The notes beneath the pieces are model-generated. The model saw only the letters and a program-made list of their open reading frames with translations. It searched no databases and was not told the origin of the DNA. This document shows, piece after piece, positions 33,220 through 42,775 of a DNA stretch of 64,000 nucleotides. The stretch lies in assembly GCF_014648255.1 (NCBI RefSeq), contig NZ_BMQT01000002.1, forward strand, positions 124,001 through 188,000. The letters run 5' to 3'. The DNA is from Nocardioides albus. GTDB lineage: Bacteria > Actinomycetota > Actinomycetes > Propionibacteriales > Nocardioidaceae. The position numbers and the translations under genes were made by a program. The first letter of the stretch is position 1, and every line of letters begins with the position of its first letter.

Positions 33220-33260
33220 CCGCGCTGCGGACCAATATCCGTGCAGTTTCGGTGTGTTTG

Positions 33261-33289
33261 TTGAGTGGAGCCCGTTCCCGGGCTACATT
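33261..33289 (+). promoter_or_regulatory. Promoter upstream of TraR/DksA-type gene
   Basis: TTGAGT (33261-33266) and TACATT (33284-33289) are separated by exactly 17 bases and fit a housekeeping sigma promoter. Transcription would start near 33296, leaving a 240-nt leader before the GTG at 33538. Confidence 0.65.
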
Positions 33290-33350
33290 CCGGGCACGCA
33301 CTCCGCACCGACTCGGCGGCGCGAAGTGATGGCAGGAGAAAGGGGACTCC

Positions 33351-33479
33351 ATGTCCGTATCCATGAGCGGTCGCGTCGGTGCGACCGTTGGACGCATCTG
33401 TGTGGTGCCGTCCGAGCTTTCTGGGAATACCAGCCTCTCGACCATGGCTTCCACGTCGGTGGCCGTGGCGAGCGCATAG
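33351..33479 (+). CDS. Possible 42-residue leader peptide
   Basis: An ATG at 33351 is preceded by AGGAGAAAGGGG, with AAAGGGG five bases before the start, and opens a 42-codon frame ending TAG at 33477-33479. The peptide is rich in Ser, Val, Thr and Ala (begins MSVSMSGRVGATVG) and shows no membrane helix, cysteine pattern or run of one amino acid. It lies entirely inside the predicted leader of the TraR/DksA-type gene. The strong ribosome binding site is the main evidence; third codon positions are less GC-rich than in neighbouring genes, so it may not be a genuine protein gene. Confidence 0.4.
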   Translation: MSVSMSGRVGATVGRICVVPSELSGNTSLSTMASTSVAVASA

Positions 33480-33537
33480 CCAACCTGACCACTGCGCGGC
33501 CCGGGGGGCCGTGTTCTCACACCAGAAAGCGAGTGCC

Positions 33538-33966
33538 GTGCCTAAGAAAGCAACCAAGACCGTCGTCTCTCCCGACCAGCTGAAGGTCAGGGACGGAGAG
33601 GACCCGTGGACCAAGGATGAGCTCAACGAGGTCATCGACGAGCTTCACGAGATGAGGGCTCACAGCCACGAGGTGCTCACCGCCCTCGAGGCCGAGCTCT
33701 CGGGCCTGATGAAGGACTCCGGCGACGGCGCCGGCCAGGATCAGGCCGACATGGGCGCGACCAGCTTCGAGCGTGACCACGAGCTGACCGTGGTCAACAG
33801 CGAGAAGGACAAGCTGGCCCAGATCGAGCGTGTCCTGGGATACCTCGAGGACGGCACGTACGGCATCTGTGAGTCCTGCGGGGAGCCGATCGGCAAGATG
33901 CGGCTCATGGCGTTCCCGCGTGCCACACTGTGCATGACATGCAAGCAGCGCGAGGAGCGTCGCTGA
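33538..33966 (+). CDS. TraR/DksA-type C4 zinc finger protein
   Basis: The 142-residue protein has a coiled helical region (about 25-105, 'DELNEVIDELHEMRAHSHEV') and a C-terminal four-cysteine zinc finger with Cys111, Cys114, Cys132 and Cys135 ('CESCGEP...CMTC'), the layout of TraR/DksA proteins that enter the RNA polymerase secondary channel. The acidic tip residues of E. coli DksA are not clearly conserved; the corresponding loop here reads 'DMGATSFERD'. Actinobacterial members of this family next to lspA may act differently. GTG at 33538 is the likely start because the upstream frame is not conserved. lspA overlaps its 3' end. Confidence 0.85.
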   Translation: MPKKATKTVVSPDQLKVRDGEDPWTKDELNEVIDELHEMRAHSHEVLTALEAELSGLMKDSGDGAGQDQADMGATSFERDHELTVVNSEKDKLAQIERVLGYLEDGTYGICESCGEPIGKMRLMAFPRATLCMTCKQREERR

Positions 33967-34514
33967 GCGACGCGCATACCGGTCCTGAGTCCGACGTGCG
34001 TCCTGTTCGATGGGCGGAGTTCGCGGCCGTCGCAGTGCCTCTGCTGGTCATCGACCAGCTCACGAAGCTCTGGGCGGTCGCGAATCTCGTTCCCGGGCAG
34101 CCGCAGGAGCTGATCGGCTCGGTGCTGCAGCTCAACATCATCCGCAACCCGGGAGCGGCCTTCTCGGCGGGGACCGGACACACCTGGATCTTCACGACGC
34201 TCTCGATCGTGGCCACGATCGGCGTGCTCTGGTTCGCCCGTCGGGTGCGTCACCGGGGGTGGGCCTTCGCGCTCGGCATCCTGATCGCCGGCATCTGCGG
34301 GAACCTGATCGACCGGCTGACGCGTGAGCCCGGGTTCTACCTGGGACACGTGGTCGACTTCCTGCAGCTTCCCAACTGGCCGATCTTCAATGTCGCCGAC
34401 ATGTGCATCAACGTGGCGGCGGTGCTGATCGTGATCCTCTCGTTCAAGGGGATCGGGCTCGACGGGTCGATCGACGGCGGTGCGGCAGACGAGGCCGAAG
34501 GCGAGAAGAAGTGA
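33939..34514 (+). CDS. lspA: Prolipoprotein signal peptidase
   Basis: LspA cleaves the signal peptide of lipoproteins after lipidation. The protein has four membrane helices and the family motifs: '[11 protein letters not shown]' in helix 1, 'RNPGAAFS', the catalytic 'GNLIDRLTR' with Asp, and '[10 protein letters not shown]' with the second catalytic Asp. The start is unsure: the ATG at 33939 overlaps the upstream gene by 28 nt and gives 191 residues; GTG at 33930 or 33996 are possible, and the last would give a length closer to that of most homologues. The C-terminus is an acidic, lysine-ending tail. The stop overlaps the start of the RluA-family gene (GTGA). Confidence 0.92.
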   Translation: MQAARGASLSDAHTGPESDVRPVRWAEFAAVAVPLLVIDQLTKLWAVANLVPGQPQELIGSVLQLNIIRNPGAAFSAGTGHTWIFTTLSIVATIGVLWFARRVRHRGWAFALGILIAGICGNLIDRLTREPGFYLGHVVDFLQLPNWPIFNVADMCINVAAVLIVILSFKGIGLDGSIDGGAADEAEGEKK

Positions 34515-35452
34515 ACTTCGGTCATGCCGACCAGCGCACGCTGCTCGTTCCCGACGGCCTGGAGGGAGAACGGGTCGACGCCGCCATGGCGCGGCTGTTC
34601 GGTCTCTCTCGCACCCGCGCCGCGGAGCTGATCGCCGAGGGGCTGGTGACGGTGGACGGCTCGCCGGTGGCCAAGAGCGACCGGGTCGGTGCCGGGTCGG
34701 TGCTCGACGCCACGATCCCGTCGCTGGCCGACCCATTGGAGATCAAGCCCGAGATCGTCGAGGGCATCAAGATCATCTATGACGACGACGCCTTCGTGGT
34801 GATCGACAAGCCCGTCGGTGTGGCCGTGCACCCGTCGCCGGGCTGGCAAGGCAAGACCGTCGTCGGGCACCTCGTGGCCGCCGGCTTCCGGATCTCCACG
34901 TCGGGCGCCAAGGAGCGCGAGGGCATCGTCCAGCGCCTGGACGTCGGCACCTCGGGCGTGATGGTGATCGCCAAGTCCGAGCACGCCTACTCCGTCCTCA
35001 AGGACGCGTTCCGGCAGCGTACGGTCGACAAGACCTACCACGCGCTCGTCCAGGGTCATCCCGACCCGCTCCAGGGGACGATCGACGCCCCGATCGGGCG
35101 CAACCCGAAGTACGACTACAAGTTCGCGGTCCGGGCCGACGGCCGCCACTCGGTGACCCACTACGAGACACTGGAAGCGCACCGGTTCGCCTCGCTGCTC
35201 GAGATCCACCTCGAGACCGGCCGCACCCACCAGATCCGCGTCCACATGTCGGCGCTGAAGCACCCCTGCGTCGGCGACCTGACCTACGGCGCCGACCCTG
35301 CCCTCGCGCAGCGCGTCGGGGTCGAGCGGCAGTGGCTGCACGCGGTGAAGCTCGGCTTCGACCACCCCGAGACCGGTGAGTACGTCACCTTCGAGTCGAG
35401 CTACCCCGACGATCTCCAGCACGCGCTCAATGTCATCCGCGACTCCGACTGA
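34511..35452 (+). CDS. RluA family 23S rRNA pseudouridine synthase
   Basis: The 313-residue protein converts uridine to pseudouridine in RNA, most probably the RluD-type sites of 23S rRNA helix 69. It has an N-terminal S4 RNA-binding domain (about 18-78, '[20 protein letters not shown]'), and the catalytic domain with '[17 protein letters not shown]' and '[18 protein letters not shown]', where Asp144 is the nucleophile. '[13 protein letters not shown]' is the third conserved motif. GTG at 34511 overlaps the lspA stop; lspA-rluD coupling is common in bacteria. I give no gene symbol because the target site cannot be decided from sequence. Confidence 0.92.
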   Translation: MNFGHADQRTLLVPDGLEGERVDAAMARLFGLSRTRAAELIAEGLVTVDGSPVAKSDRVGAGSVLDATIPSLADPLEIKPEIVEGIKIIYDDDAFVVIDKPVGVAVHPSPGWQGKTVVGHLVAAGFRISTSGAKEREGIVQRLDVGTSGVMVIAKSEHAYSVLKDAFRQRTVDKTYHALVQGHPDPLQGTIDAPIGRNPKYDYKFAVRADGRHSVTHYETLEAHRFASLLEIHLETGRTHQIRVHMSALKHPCVGDLTYGADPALAQRVGVERQWLHAVKLGFDHPETGEYVTFESSYPDDLQHALNVIRDSD

Positions 35453-35897
35453 GGCGGTGCTCCGCCCCGCGGAGTCCGAGGACATCGCCGAGATCGTCCG
35501 CACCTACGTCGAGGCCCGTTCCGCCGCGCCGATGCCGGCCCCGATCTACCCGGAGTCGGACATCCGGGAATGGCTCGCGGTCAAGGTCCTGGCACCCCAG
35601 AAGGGGTCTCAGGTGTGGGTCGCGGAGGTCGCAGGGGTCGTCTCGGCCTTCGTCGCCTTCACCCCGACCTGGCTCGACGACCTCTTCGTCCACCCTCGCG
35701 CCCAGGGCACCGGCCTGGGCACGATGCTGCTCGACCTGGTGAAGTCGCTGACCCCCGACGGCTTCGGCCTCTGGGTCTTCGAGATGAACACCCCGGCGCG
35801 AGCCTTCTACGCCCGTCACGGCCTGCGCGAGGTCGAGCGCACCGACGGCTCAGCCAACCAGGAGAAGACCCCCGACGTACGGATGGCCTGGCCCTGA
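35430..35897 (+). CDS. GNAT family N-acetyltransferase
   Basis: The 155-residue protein has the GNAT fold: an N-terminal '[20 protein letters not shown]', beta strands ending in '[22 protein letters not shown]', where the R/Q-x-x-G-x-G/A acetyl-CoA loop reads RAQGTGLG, and a C-terminal '[10 protein letters not shown]'. The substrate is unknown. ATG at 35430 overlaps the RluA-family gene by 23 nt and there is no strong ribosome binding site, so translation is probably coupled. The gene is convergent with the homocysteine methyltransferase gene, with one base between stops, so no terminator separates them. Confidence 0.85.
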   Translation: MSSATPTEAVLRPAESEDIAEIVRTYVEARSAAPMPAPIYPESDIREWLAVKVLAPQKGSQVWVAEVAGVVSAFVAFTPTWLDDLFVHPRAQGTGLGTMLLDLVKSLTPDGFGLWVFEMNTPARAFYARHGLREVERTDGSANQEKTPDVRMAWP

Positions 35898-35898
35898 C

Positions 35899-36762
35899 CT
35901 ACTCGCCCTTGAGGTGGTCCATCTCGGCCGCGATGAGGGCGATCTCGGCCGGTCCGACGCGGCAGCAGCCGCCGACGTACGCAGCCCCGGAGCGCGCCCA
36001 GGACAGGGCCTCTCCGGGCCGGAAATGAGGGGTGCCGGTCCAGGCGCCGTCGGCGTAGGTCTCACCGGTGTTGGGGTAGACCACGGCGGGCTCGCCGGTG
36101 GCGGTGGCGAGCTGGATGGCAGCGGGGACGTCGGCCGGGTCGCAGCAGTTGACGCCGACGGCGACGACCGAACGGATGCCCGCGGCGAGCGCCAGGGCGT
36201 CGGCCAGGGGTTGGTCCGCACGGGTCCGGGTGCCGGTGCAGGAGTAGGAGAACCAGACCGGGAGGCCGATGTCGTCGAGGAGGTCGACGAGCACCTCGGC
36301 CTCCTCGACGTCGGGGATGGTCTCGACGGCGATGAGGTCGGGATCCTCGGTCTCGAGCAGCGCGAGCCGGGGTGCGTGGAAGTCGCGCAGCGTGGCCGCC
36401 GAGACCCCGTAGCGGCCCCGGTACTCCGAGCCGTCGGCCAGGTAGGCGCCGTAGGGGCCGATCGAGGCGGCGACCAGACGCCCGGGAGCCTCCTCGGCGA
36501 CCTCGCGCGCGACGCGGACGCTGCGGCGCAGCAGCTCGGTGGCGTACGTCTGGGTCATCCCGGCCTCCACGAAACCGGGCACGCTCGCCTGATAGCCGGC
36601 GGTGGTGGCGACGTCGGCGCCGGCGGCGAAGTAGGCGCGGTGGACCGCGGCGATCTCCTCGGGCGACTCGTCGAGCAGCCGAGCGGTCCACAGCGCACCG
36701 GAGACATCATGACCGCGTGCTTCCAGAGCGTTCGACAGGCCACCATCAAGGATTGTCACCAC
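35899..36762 (-). CDS. mmuM: Homocysteine S-methyltransferase
   Basis: The enzyme transfers a methyl group from S-methylmethionine (or S-adenosylmethionine) to homocysteine to make methionine. The 287-residue protein begins 'ILDGGLSNALEARGHD' and has the zinc-binding cysteines of the family in 'GVNCC' (Cys206/207) and 'VGGCCR' (Cys266/267). The length is normal for MmuM rather than for MetH. GTG at 36762 is chosen; a second GTG is next to it at 36759, and the long frame upstream is antisense to the dnaE leader. It is divergent from dnaE. Substrate choice between S-methylmethionine and others is not decided by sequence. Confidence 0.88.
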   Translation of the reverse strand: MVTILDGGLSNALEARGHDVSGALWTARLLDESPEEIAAVHRAYFAAGADVATTAGYQASVPGFVEAGMTQTYATELLRRSVRVAREVAEEAPGRLVAASIGPYGAYLADGSEYRGRYGVSAATLRDFHAPRLALLETEDPDLIAVETIPDVEEAEVLVDLLDDIGLPVWFSYSCTGTRTRADQPLADALALAAGIRSVVAVGVNCCDPADVPAAIQLATATGEPAVVYPNTGETYADGAWTGTPHFRPGEALSWARSGAAYVGGCCRVGPAEIALIAAEMDHLKGE

Positions 36763-36928
36763 AACCCGACCATATCTCCATAGATCCCTCACAGGGACCG
36801 GCCCGGCTACCGAATCTGTCGGTGGTGAAAGGTAGTCTGTAGCCCTTCCCCCAGGTTGTCCGTGAACACGTTGAACGGGCCCCTGCGCCCACCGTTCCAC
36901 GTACGACCTCGAGGAGGGCTCCACGCCA

Positions 36929-39900
36929 ATGGCGGCCGGCTCCAAGGACTCTTTCGTCCACCTTCACGTCCACACCGAATACTCGATGCTGGACGGAGCC
37001 TCGCTCCTCGACGGGCTGTTCTCGCGCACCGCCGAGCTGGAGATGCCGGCGATCGCGATGACCGACCACGGCAACATGCACGGCGCGTACGACTTCTGGT
37101 CGAAGGCCCGCAAGCACGACGTGAAGCCGATCATCGGCATCGAGGCCTACATCACGCCGAACACGCCGCGCGGCGAGCGCAAGCGGGTGCGGTGGGGCAA
37201 GGGCGACCAGGCCCAGGAAGGCGGCGACGACGTCTCGGGTGGTGGCGCCTACACCCACATGACGATGTGGGCGGAGAGCACCGAGGGGATGCACAACCTC
37301 TTCCGGCTCTCCTCGCGCTCCAGCCTGGAGGGCTACTACTTCAAGCCGCGGATGGACAAGGAGATCCTCGCCGAGCACTCCAAGGGGATCATCGTCTCCA
37401 CCGGCTGCCCCTCCGGCGCCATCCAGACCCGGCTGCGGCTGGGACAGTGGGACGAGGCGCTCAAGGAAGCCGGCGAGCTGCAGGACATCTTCGGGAAGGA
37501 GAACGTCTTCCTGGAGCTGATGGACCACGGCATCTCCATCGAGAAGCGGGTCCGCGACGACCTGCTCAAGCTCGGCAAGGCGATGAACATCGCACCCGTC
37601 GCGACCAACGACTCCCACTACAACAACCCCGAGGACGCCGCCGCCCACGAGGCGCTGCTGTGCGTCCAGTCGGGCAGCCGGATGACAGAGCCGCCCTACT
37701 CCAAGGGCGGCAAGCGGTTCGCCTTCGAGGGCAGCGGCTACTACATCAAGTCCGCCGCGGAGATGCGCGAGCTGTGGGGGCGCCAGGACCTGATCGAGGC
37801 CTGCGACAACACCCTGCTGATCGCCGAGCGCTGCGACGTGCAGTTCACCGAGTCGACCGGCGGCTACATGGCGCTCGCCGACATCCCGCCGGGGGAGACC
37901 GAGGAGTCCTGGCTGCGCAAGGAGACCTGGCGCGGCATCGAGCTGCGCTACCCGGGCGAGAAGACCACGCAGGAGGTCCGGGACCGCGTCGAGTTCGAGA
38001 TCGACGTCATCCTGCAGAAGGGCTACCCGGGTTACTTCCTCGTGGTCGCCGACTTCATCCAGTGGTCCAAGGACAACGGCATCCGGATCGGTCCGGGCCG
38101 CGGGTCCGGTGCCGGCTCGATCGTGGCCTATGCGCTGCGGATCACCGACCTCGACCCGCTCGAGCATGGCCTCTTCTTCGAGCGGTTCCTCAACCCCGAG
38201 CGTCCCTCGATGCCCGACTTCGACATCGACTTCGACGACCATCGCCGCGGCGAGACCATCAAGTACGTCACGGAGAAGTACGGCGCGGAGAAGGTCGCCC
38301 AGATCGCCACGTTCGGGCGGATCAAGGCCAAGCAGGCGATCAAGGACGCCGCCCGCATCCTCGACCACGGCTTCGCGATCGGCGACCGGATCACCAAGGC
38401 GCTGCCGCCCGACGTGATGGGCAAGGGGGTGCCGCTCAAGGAGCTGTTCAACCCCGACCACAAGCGCTACGGCGAGGGCGGCGACTTCCGGGCGCTGCAC
38501 GACACCGACCCGGACGTGAAGAAGATCTACGAGACCGCGCTCGGTCTCGAGGGTCAGATCCGGCAGACCGGCATCCACGCCGCGGGCGTGATCATGGCCT
38601 CCGAGCCGATCATCGACATCGTCCCGCTGATGGAGCCGAAGCAGGACGGTCAGGTCGTCACTCAGTTCGAGTATCCGACCTGTGAGGCGCTCGGCCTGGT
38701 CAAGATGGACTTCCTGGGCCTCTCCAACCTCCACACCCTCGAGGACGCGCTGGACAACATCCGCGCCAACCGCGACATCGACCTGGTGCTCGAAGAGGTC
38801 CCCTTCGACGACAGGGCGACCTACGAGCTGATGCAGCGAGGCGACACGCTCGGCGTCTTCCAGCTCGATGGTGGTGGCATGCGTGCCCTGCTGCGCTCGA
38901 TGCTCCCCGACCGGTTCGCCGACATCACCGCGGTCTCCGCGCTCTACCGCCCCGGCCCGATGGGTGCCGACTCCCACAACAAGTACGCCCACCGCAAGAA
39001 CGGCCGAGAGCCGATCGTGCCGATCCACCCCGAGCTCGAGGAGCCGCTCGCTGAGGTGCTGGGGGAGACGTACGGGCTGATCGTCTACCAGGAGCAGGTG
39101 ATGTCGATCGCCCAGGTCCTGGCGGGGTTCTCGCTCGGACAGGCGGACAACCTGCGCCGCGCGATGGGTAAGAAGAAAAAGGCCGAGCTCGACAAGCAGT
39201 ACGCCGGATTCCAGGCCGGCATGCTCGAGCGCGGCTACTCCCAGAGTGCGATCGACACGATCTGGGAGATCCTGCTGCCGTTCTCCGACTACGCCTTCAA
39301 CAAGTCGCACTCGGCGGCCTACGGCGTGGTCACCTACTGGACCGCCTACCTGAAGGCCAACTACCCGACCGAATACATGGCGGCGCTCTTGACCTCGGTC
39401 AAGAACGACAAGGACAAGATGGCGATCTACCTCAACGAGTGTCGCCGGATGAAGATCGCGGTGCTGCCGCCCGACGTCAACGAGTCCTCCCACGACTTCA
39501 CCGCGGTCGGCTCCGACATCCGCTTCGGCCTGACCGCGGTGCGCAACGTCGGCGCCCAGGTGGTCGACGGGATCGTCGAGGCGCGCACCTCGAAGGGGCG
39601 CTTCGCGGACTTCAACGACTATCTCTCCAAGGTGCCCGAGCGGGCCTGCAACAAGCGGGTGATCGAGTCGCTGATCAAGGCCGGTGCCTTCGACGACATG
39701 AAGCACCGCCGCCGCGCGCTGGTCGCGATCCACGAGACCGCGGTGGACCAGTACATCGACATCAAGCGCAACGAGGCGATCGGGCAGGACTCGCTCTTCG
39801 GCGGCCTCGACGAGGACGGCGGCGACGGCTTCGGCGTCTCGGTGGCGATCCCGGACATGGACGAGTGGGACAAGATGACCCTGCTCGGCCATGAGCGGGA

Positions 39901-40513
39901 GATGCTGGGCCTCTACGTCTCCGACCACCCGCTCATGGGTCTCGAGCACGTGCTCGCCAACGGCACCGACTGCACCATCGGTCAGCTGATGACCGACGAG
40001 ACGCGGCCGCACAACACCACCGTCACGGTCTCCGGCCTGGTCACCAACGTCAACCGCCGCATCACCAAGAAGGGCGACGCCTGGGCGACGGTGACCCTGG
40101 AGGACCTGGAGGGCTCGGTGGAGGTGCTGCTCTTCCCGTCGTCCTACCAGCTCGCCGCGCCACACCTGGTCGAGGACTCGATCATCCGGGTCAAGGGCCA
40201 GCTCTCCCGCGACAAGGACCAGCCCGAGCTGCGCGGCCAGGAGGTCACCGTCCCGGACCTGACCGGTGGGCCGGGTGCCGCCGGCGGGCCGGTGGTGATC
40301 TCGCTGCCTTCGACGCGGTGCACGCCGCAGGTGATCGCCTCGCTGCGTGACGTATTGACCACCTATCCCGGAGTAGCCGAGGTCAGGCTACGGTTGATGA
40401 CACGGGACGCGACCCGGGTCATGAAGCTCGATGACCGGCTGCGGGTGGCACCGACTCCCGAGCTGTTCGCCGACCTCAAACACCTCCTCGGACCAGGATG
40501 CCTGACAATCTGA
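36929..40513 (+). CDS. dnaE: DNA polymerase III alpha subunit
   Basis: DnaE is the replicative polymerase. The 1194-residue protein has an N-terminal PHP domain with 'HLHVHTEYS' (11-19) and further metal ligands ('MTDHGNMHG'), the C-family polymerase core with 'GPGRGSGAGS' and the catalytic aspartates in 'PDFDIDFDD' (Asp432 and Asp434), the 'GIHAAGVIM' and 'FQLDGGGMRALL' motifs, and a C-terminal helix-hairpin-helix and OB region ('VTVSGLVTNVNRRITKKG'). The length suggests the principal DnaE1, not the error-prone DnaE2. ATG at 36929 has GAGGAGGG about ten bases upstream. The next gene overlaps its 3' end by 16 nt. Confidence 0.97.
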   Translation: MAAGSKDSFVHLHVHTEYSMLDGASLLDGLFSRTAELEMPAIAMTDHGNMHGAYDFWSKARKHDVKPIIGIEAYITPNTPRGERKRVRWGKGDQAQEGGDDVSGGGAYTHMTMWAESTEGMHNLFRLSSRSSLEGYYFKPRMDKEILAEHSKGIIVSTGCPSGAIQTRLRLGQWDEALKEAGELQDIFGKENVFLELMDHGISIEKRVRDDLLKLGKAMNIAPVATNDSHYNNPEDAAAHEALLCVQSGSRMTEPPYSKGGKRFAFEGSGYYIKSAAEMRELWGRQDLIEACDNTLLIAERCDVQFTESTGGYMALADIPPGETEESWLRKETWRGIELRYPGEKTTQEVRDRVEFEIDVILQKGYPGYFLVVADFIQWSKDNGIRIGPGRGSGAGSIVAYALRITDLDPLEHGLFFERFLNPERPSMPDFDIDFDDHRRGETIKYVTEKYGAEKVAQIATFGRIKAKQAIKDAARILDHGFAIGDRITKALPPDVMGKGVPLKELFNPDHKRYGEGGDFRALHDTDPDVKKIYETALGLEGQIRQTGIHAAGVIMASEPIIDIVPLMEPKQDGQVVTQFEYPTCEALGLVKMDFLGLSNLHTLEDALDNIRANRDIDLVLEEVPFDDRATYELMQRGDTLGVFQLDGGGMRALLRSMLPDRFADITAVSALYRPGPMGADSHNKYAHRKNGREPIVPIHPELEEPLAEVLGETYGLIVYQEQVMSIAQVLAGFSLGQADNLRRAMGKKKKAELDKQYAGFQAGMLERGYSQSAIDTIWEILLPFSDYAFNKSHSAAYGVVTYWTAYLKANYPTEYMAALLTSVKNDKDKMAIYLNECRRMKIAVLPPDVNESSHDFTAVGSDIRFGLTAVRNVGAQVVDGIVEARTSKGRFADFNDYLSKVPERACNKRVIESLIKAGAFDDMKHRRRALVAIHETAVDQYIDIKRNEAIGQDSLFGGLDEDGGDGFGVSVAIPDMDEWDKMTLLGHEREMLGLYVSDHPLMGLEHVLANGTDCTIGQLMTDETRPHNTTVTVSGLVTNVNRRITKKGDAWATVTLEDLEGSVEVLLFPSSYQLAAPHLVEDSIIRVKGQLSRDKDQPELRGQEVTVPDLTGGPGAAGGPVVISLPSTRCTPQVIASLRDVLTTYPGVAEVRLRLMTRDATRVMKLDDRLRVAPTPELFADLKHLLGPGCLTI

Positions 40514-41127
40514 TCGTGCCGCCGCCGCCCAGTCTCGCCGCGCCCATCCGCCGCACCGCCCGCCCCGACCTGTCCCGACCCGTGCTGGTCCAGGTGGCCA
40601 TCATCATGGTCGCCTTCGTCGTCGGTGGCCTCGTGGCCGGTCTTGCGGCGGTGACGTTGTGGACCCCGCCGACCGGGATGGTGCTCGAGGGCAAGTGGTA
40701 TCGCGGACTCATCTCGATCGACCCGCCCGCCATCGGGCAGAACATCGACCAAGGCGTCTTCGCCGCGACCGCCTGGTTCTCCGTCTGCGCGATCGTGCTC
40801 GGCCTGCTGGTCGGCATCGCGGCCGCGATCTGGCTCAACCGCTCTGAGCTGGTCACCCTCGCCGCGCTGACGCTCGGCGGCACGATCGGCGGTGGCCTGA
40901 TGCTGCTGGTCACCTCGCTGCTCTCGCCCGAGGACCCCAACGGTCTCGCCAAGGGGGCCGCCGACGGCACCGTGCTCGAGGACAGCTTCCAGCTGGCCTC
41001 GCCGTGGCTGGTTCTGCTCGTGCCGGGCTCGGCGATGCTGGCGCTGATGGTGATCTTCCTGATGTGGGCACCGCATCCGGCCGAGGTCCACGAGCTCGAC
41101 GGGCAGCAAGCTGCGGTCGAAAGGTGA
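40498..41127 (+). CDS. Hypothetical membrane protein overlapping dnaE
   Basis: I do not recognise this 209-residue protein. It has a Pro-rich N-terminus (MPDNLIVPPPPSLAAPIRR), then membrane helices at about 35-58, 92-117, 120-142 and 170-192 with small polar loops; the loop at about 58-90 ('LWTPPTGMVLEGKWYRGLIS') is probably extracytoplasmic. The ATG lies inside the last codons of dnaE and is preceded by GGACCAGG, so it is probably translated by coupling. Similar DUF2567-like proteins with this plan occur after dnaE in other actinobacteria, but I assign no function. The next gene is 88 nt on. Confidence 0.75.
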   Translation: MPDNLIVPPPPSLAAPIRRTARPDLSRPVLVQVAIIMVAFVVGGLVAGLAAVTLWTPPTGMVLEGKWYRGLISIDPPAIGQNIDQGVFAATAWFSVCAIVLGLLVGIAAAIWLNRSELVTLAALTLGGTIGGGLMLLVTSLLSPEDPNGLAKGAADGTVLEDSFQLASPWLVLLVPGSAMLALMVIFLMWAPHPAEVHELDGQQAAVER

Positions 41128-41215
41128 ATTCGGCGGACAGACGCCGCTGGGCGGCGTAGATTCAACAGGTTGGACGGTTGGCGCAGTGCTGACCGACAGA
41201 ACCTGAAAGTCACTG

Positions 41216-42736
41216 ATGTCAGAGAACACTCCCGGTCAGAGCCCGTCCGGACCGGAGGCGACAGAGATCCTCGACCTCGGCGAGAACCCTGCCGGAAAGA
41301 GCAAGAAGCCGCTGATCATCGGCGCGGCAGCCGTCGTGGGGGTCGCTGTGCTGGCGACCGCCGGCACCGTCACCGCAGTCGCACTGAGCAACGCCGGTGG
41401 TTCCCCGGCAGAGGCGTTCCCGGCCTCGACCGTCGCGTATGCCGAGATCGACCTGACCGAGGCCAAGGACGCCCTGCCGACGCTGCGCAAGCTGCCTTCG
41501 CTCGAGAAGGAGCTCGGTCTCAAGAAGGGCGAGGACCCGCGCGAGACGCTGTTCACCAACGCGTGTGACGACCTCGACTTCGCCGCGGACGTCGAGCCAT
41601 GGATCGGCTACAAGGCTGCGGTCGGCGCGGTCCCCACCGACGCCGAGCCGGTGTTCGCGTTCGCCCTCCAGGTCACCGACGAGTCCGATGCCGAGGCGGG
41701 TCTTCCCAAGCTCGCCGAGTGCGGCGGCTCGGAGTCCGCGTGGGCGGTTGCCGACGGTTGGGCGATCATCGCTGAGACCGACGACGATCTGGCCACGATC
41801 GAGAAGGCGGTGGAGGCCGGCACCCTGGCCGAGGACGCCGGCTTCGAGAAGTGGACCGGTGACGTCGGCGGGACCGGGTTCATCACGGCGTACGCCGCCA
41901 AGGAGCTGCCCGAGGTGATCGCCGACGCGGCTGAGAGCGGCGCGCTCGACGAGGCCGAGGGTGAGCTTGCCGAGAACCCGATGGGCGGGATCGCACCGAT
42001 GCCCGACCCGGGCGCTCTGGCCGACACGATTCGGTCGGCGATGAAGGACTTCGGTGGTGGGGCCTTCACCGTACGCGCAGAGGAGAACGCCTTCGAGCTC
42101 GAGGCCGCCTCGACGGTGGGCGATCAAGCCAAGTCAGTGGAGGCCGGCACCATCGCCGGCACGCTGCCGAAGGACACCACCGCGGTGATCGCGGCCAACC
42201 CCGCAGACGGCTGGCTCACGACCGGCCTGGCCGGGAGCGGTGCCGAGGACCAGTTCACGCAGATGCTCGGAATGGCTCCCGGTGACCTCGAGAAGCTCCT
42301 CGGTGACAGTTTCGCGATCGCTGCCGGCGAGATCGACCTGAGCGGTCCGGGCTCCCTGGACTTCGGGATCAAGCTCGATGGCGCCGACTCCGCCGACGTC
42401 GAGAAGTTCGTCGGCGACCTCACTGCCGGCTTCGGTGCCGAGGGCATCGTCAGCGTCGACAGCGAGGGTGAGATGACGTCCGTCGGGATGGGGGACTACG
42501 GCAAGGAGCTGCTCACCGACGGCGGCCTCGCAAAGACCGACAAGTTCAAGAACGCGGTCCCGAACGCCGAGGACGCCTCCGGAGTGGTCTACGTCGACTT
42601 CGACGGACTCGACGGGCTGGTGACGGCCGAGGCTCCCGAGGTCGCCGACGACATCGAGGCGCTCGGCCAGCTCGGCTTCAGTGCCTACCTGGACGGCGAC
42701 ACCTCGCGAGCCCTGGCTCGCCTCACCGTCGACTGA
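41216..42736 (+). CDS. DUF3352 domain protein (membrane-anchored)
   Basis: The 506-residue protein has an N-terminal acidic tail, one membrane helix at about 33-57 ('PLIIGAAAVVGVAVLATAG'), and a large extracytoplasmic region that is strongly acidic and Asp/Glu/Ala-rich, resembling DUF3352 proteins of actinobacteria. Parts such as 'AEAFPASTVAYAEIDLTEA' and 'GAYGKELLTDGG' like segments fit that family; no enzymatic motif is seen and function is unknown. ATG at 41216 has a weak ribosome binding site. A perfect 34-nt palindrome follows its stop and ends transcription from both sides. Confidence 0.8.
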   Translation: MSENTPGQSPSGPEATEILDLGENPAGKSKKPLIIGAAAVVGVAVLATAGTVTAVALSNAGGSPAEAFPASTVAYAEIDLTEAKDALPTLRKLPSLEKELGLKKGEDPRETLFTNACDDLDFAADVEPWIGYKAAVGAVPTDAEPVFAFALQVTDESDAEAGLPKLAECGGSESAWAVADGWAIIAETDDDLATIEKAVEAGTLAEDAGFEKWTGDVGGTGFITAYAAKELPEVIADAAESGALDEAEGELAENPMGGIAPMPDPGALADTIRSAMKDFGGGAFTVRAEENAFELEAASTVGDQAKSVEAGTIAGTLPKDTTAVIAANPADGWLTTGLAGSGAEDQFTQMLGMAPGDLEKLLGDSFAIAAGEIDLSGPGSLDFGIKLDGADSADVEKFVGDLTAGFGAEGIVSVDSEGEMTSVGMGDYGKELLTDGGLAKTDKFKNAVPNAEDASGVVYVDFDGLDGLVTAEAPEVADDIEALGQLGFSAYLDGDTSRALARLTVD

Positions 42737-42775
42737 CCTGCCAAGCCGGGTCAGCACGAGCTGACAAGATCCGTC

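Larger units (their letters stand above)
33131..33537 (+). other. Gene-poor 400-nt region with terminator, promoter and long leader
   Basis: This stretch between divIVA and the TraR/DksA-type gene holds no established gene and is less GC-rich than its surroundings. It contains the T-run terminator at 33186-33219, a good promoter at 33261-33289, and about 240 nt of leader that includes a 42-codon open frame (33351-33479). In many actinobacteria ileS lies in this place; no ileS is seen here. Confidence 0.7.

Noticed and set aside
33141..33250. A cysteine-rich peptide on the minus strand ending RTCLTCYNAICSEISKQQ
   Set aside because: No ATG, GTG or TTG start lies close enough with a ribosome binding site, and the region has a terminator on the other strand.
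33131..33537. An ileS-type T-box before the TraR/DksA-type gene
   Set aside because: TGGTGCC near 33400 resembles a T-box bulge only in part, and I find no specifier stem with the conserved loops; ileS is not downstream.
36746..40165. A very long open frame on the minus strand opposite dnaE
   Set aside because: It is a shadow of dnaE caused by high GC at third positions. It shows no family motif, while the plus strand has every DnaE motif.
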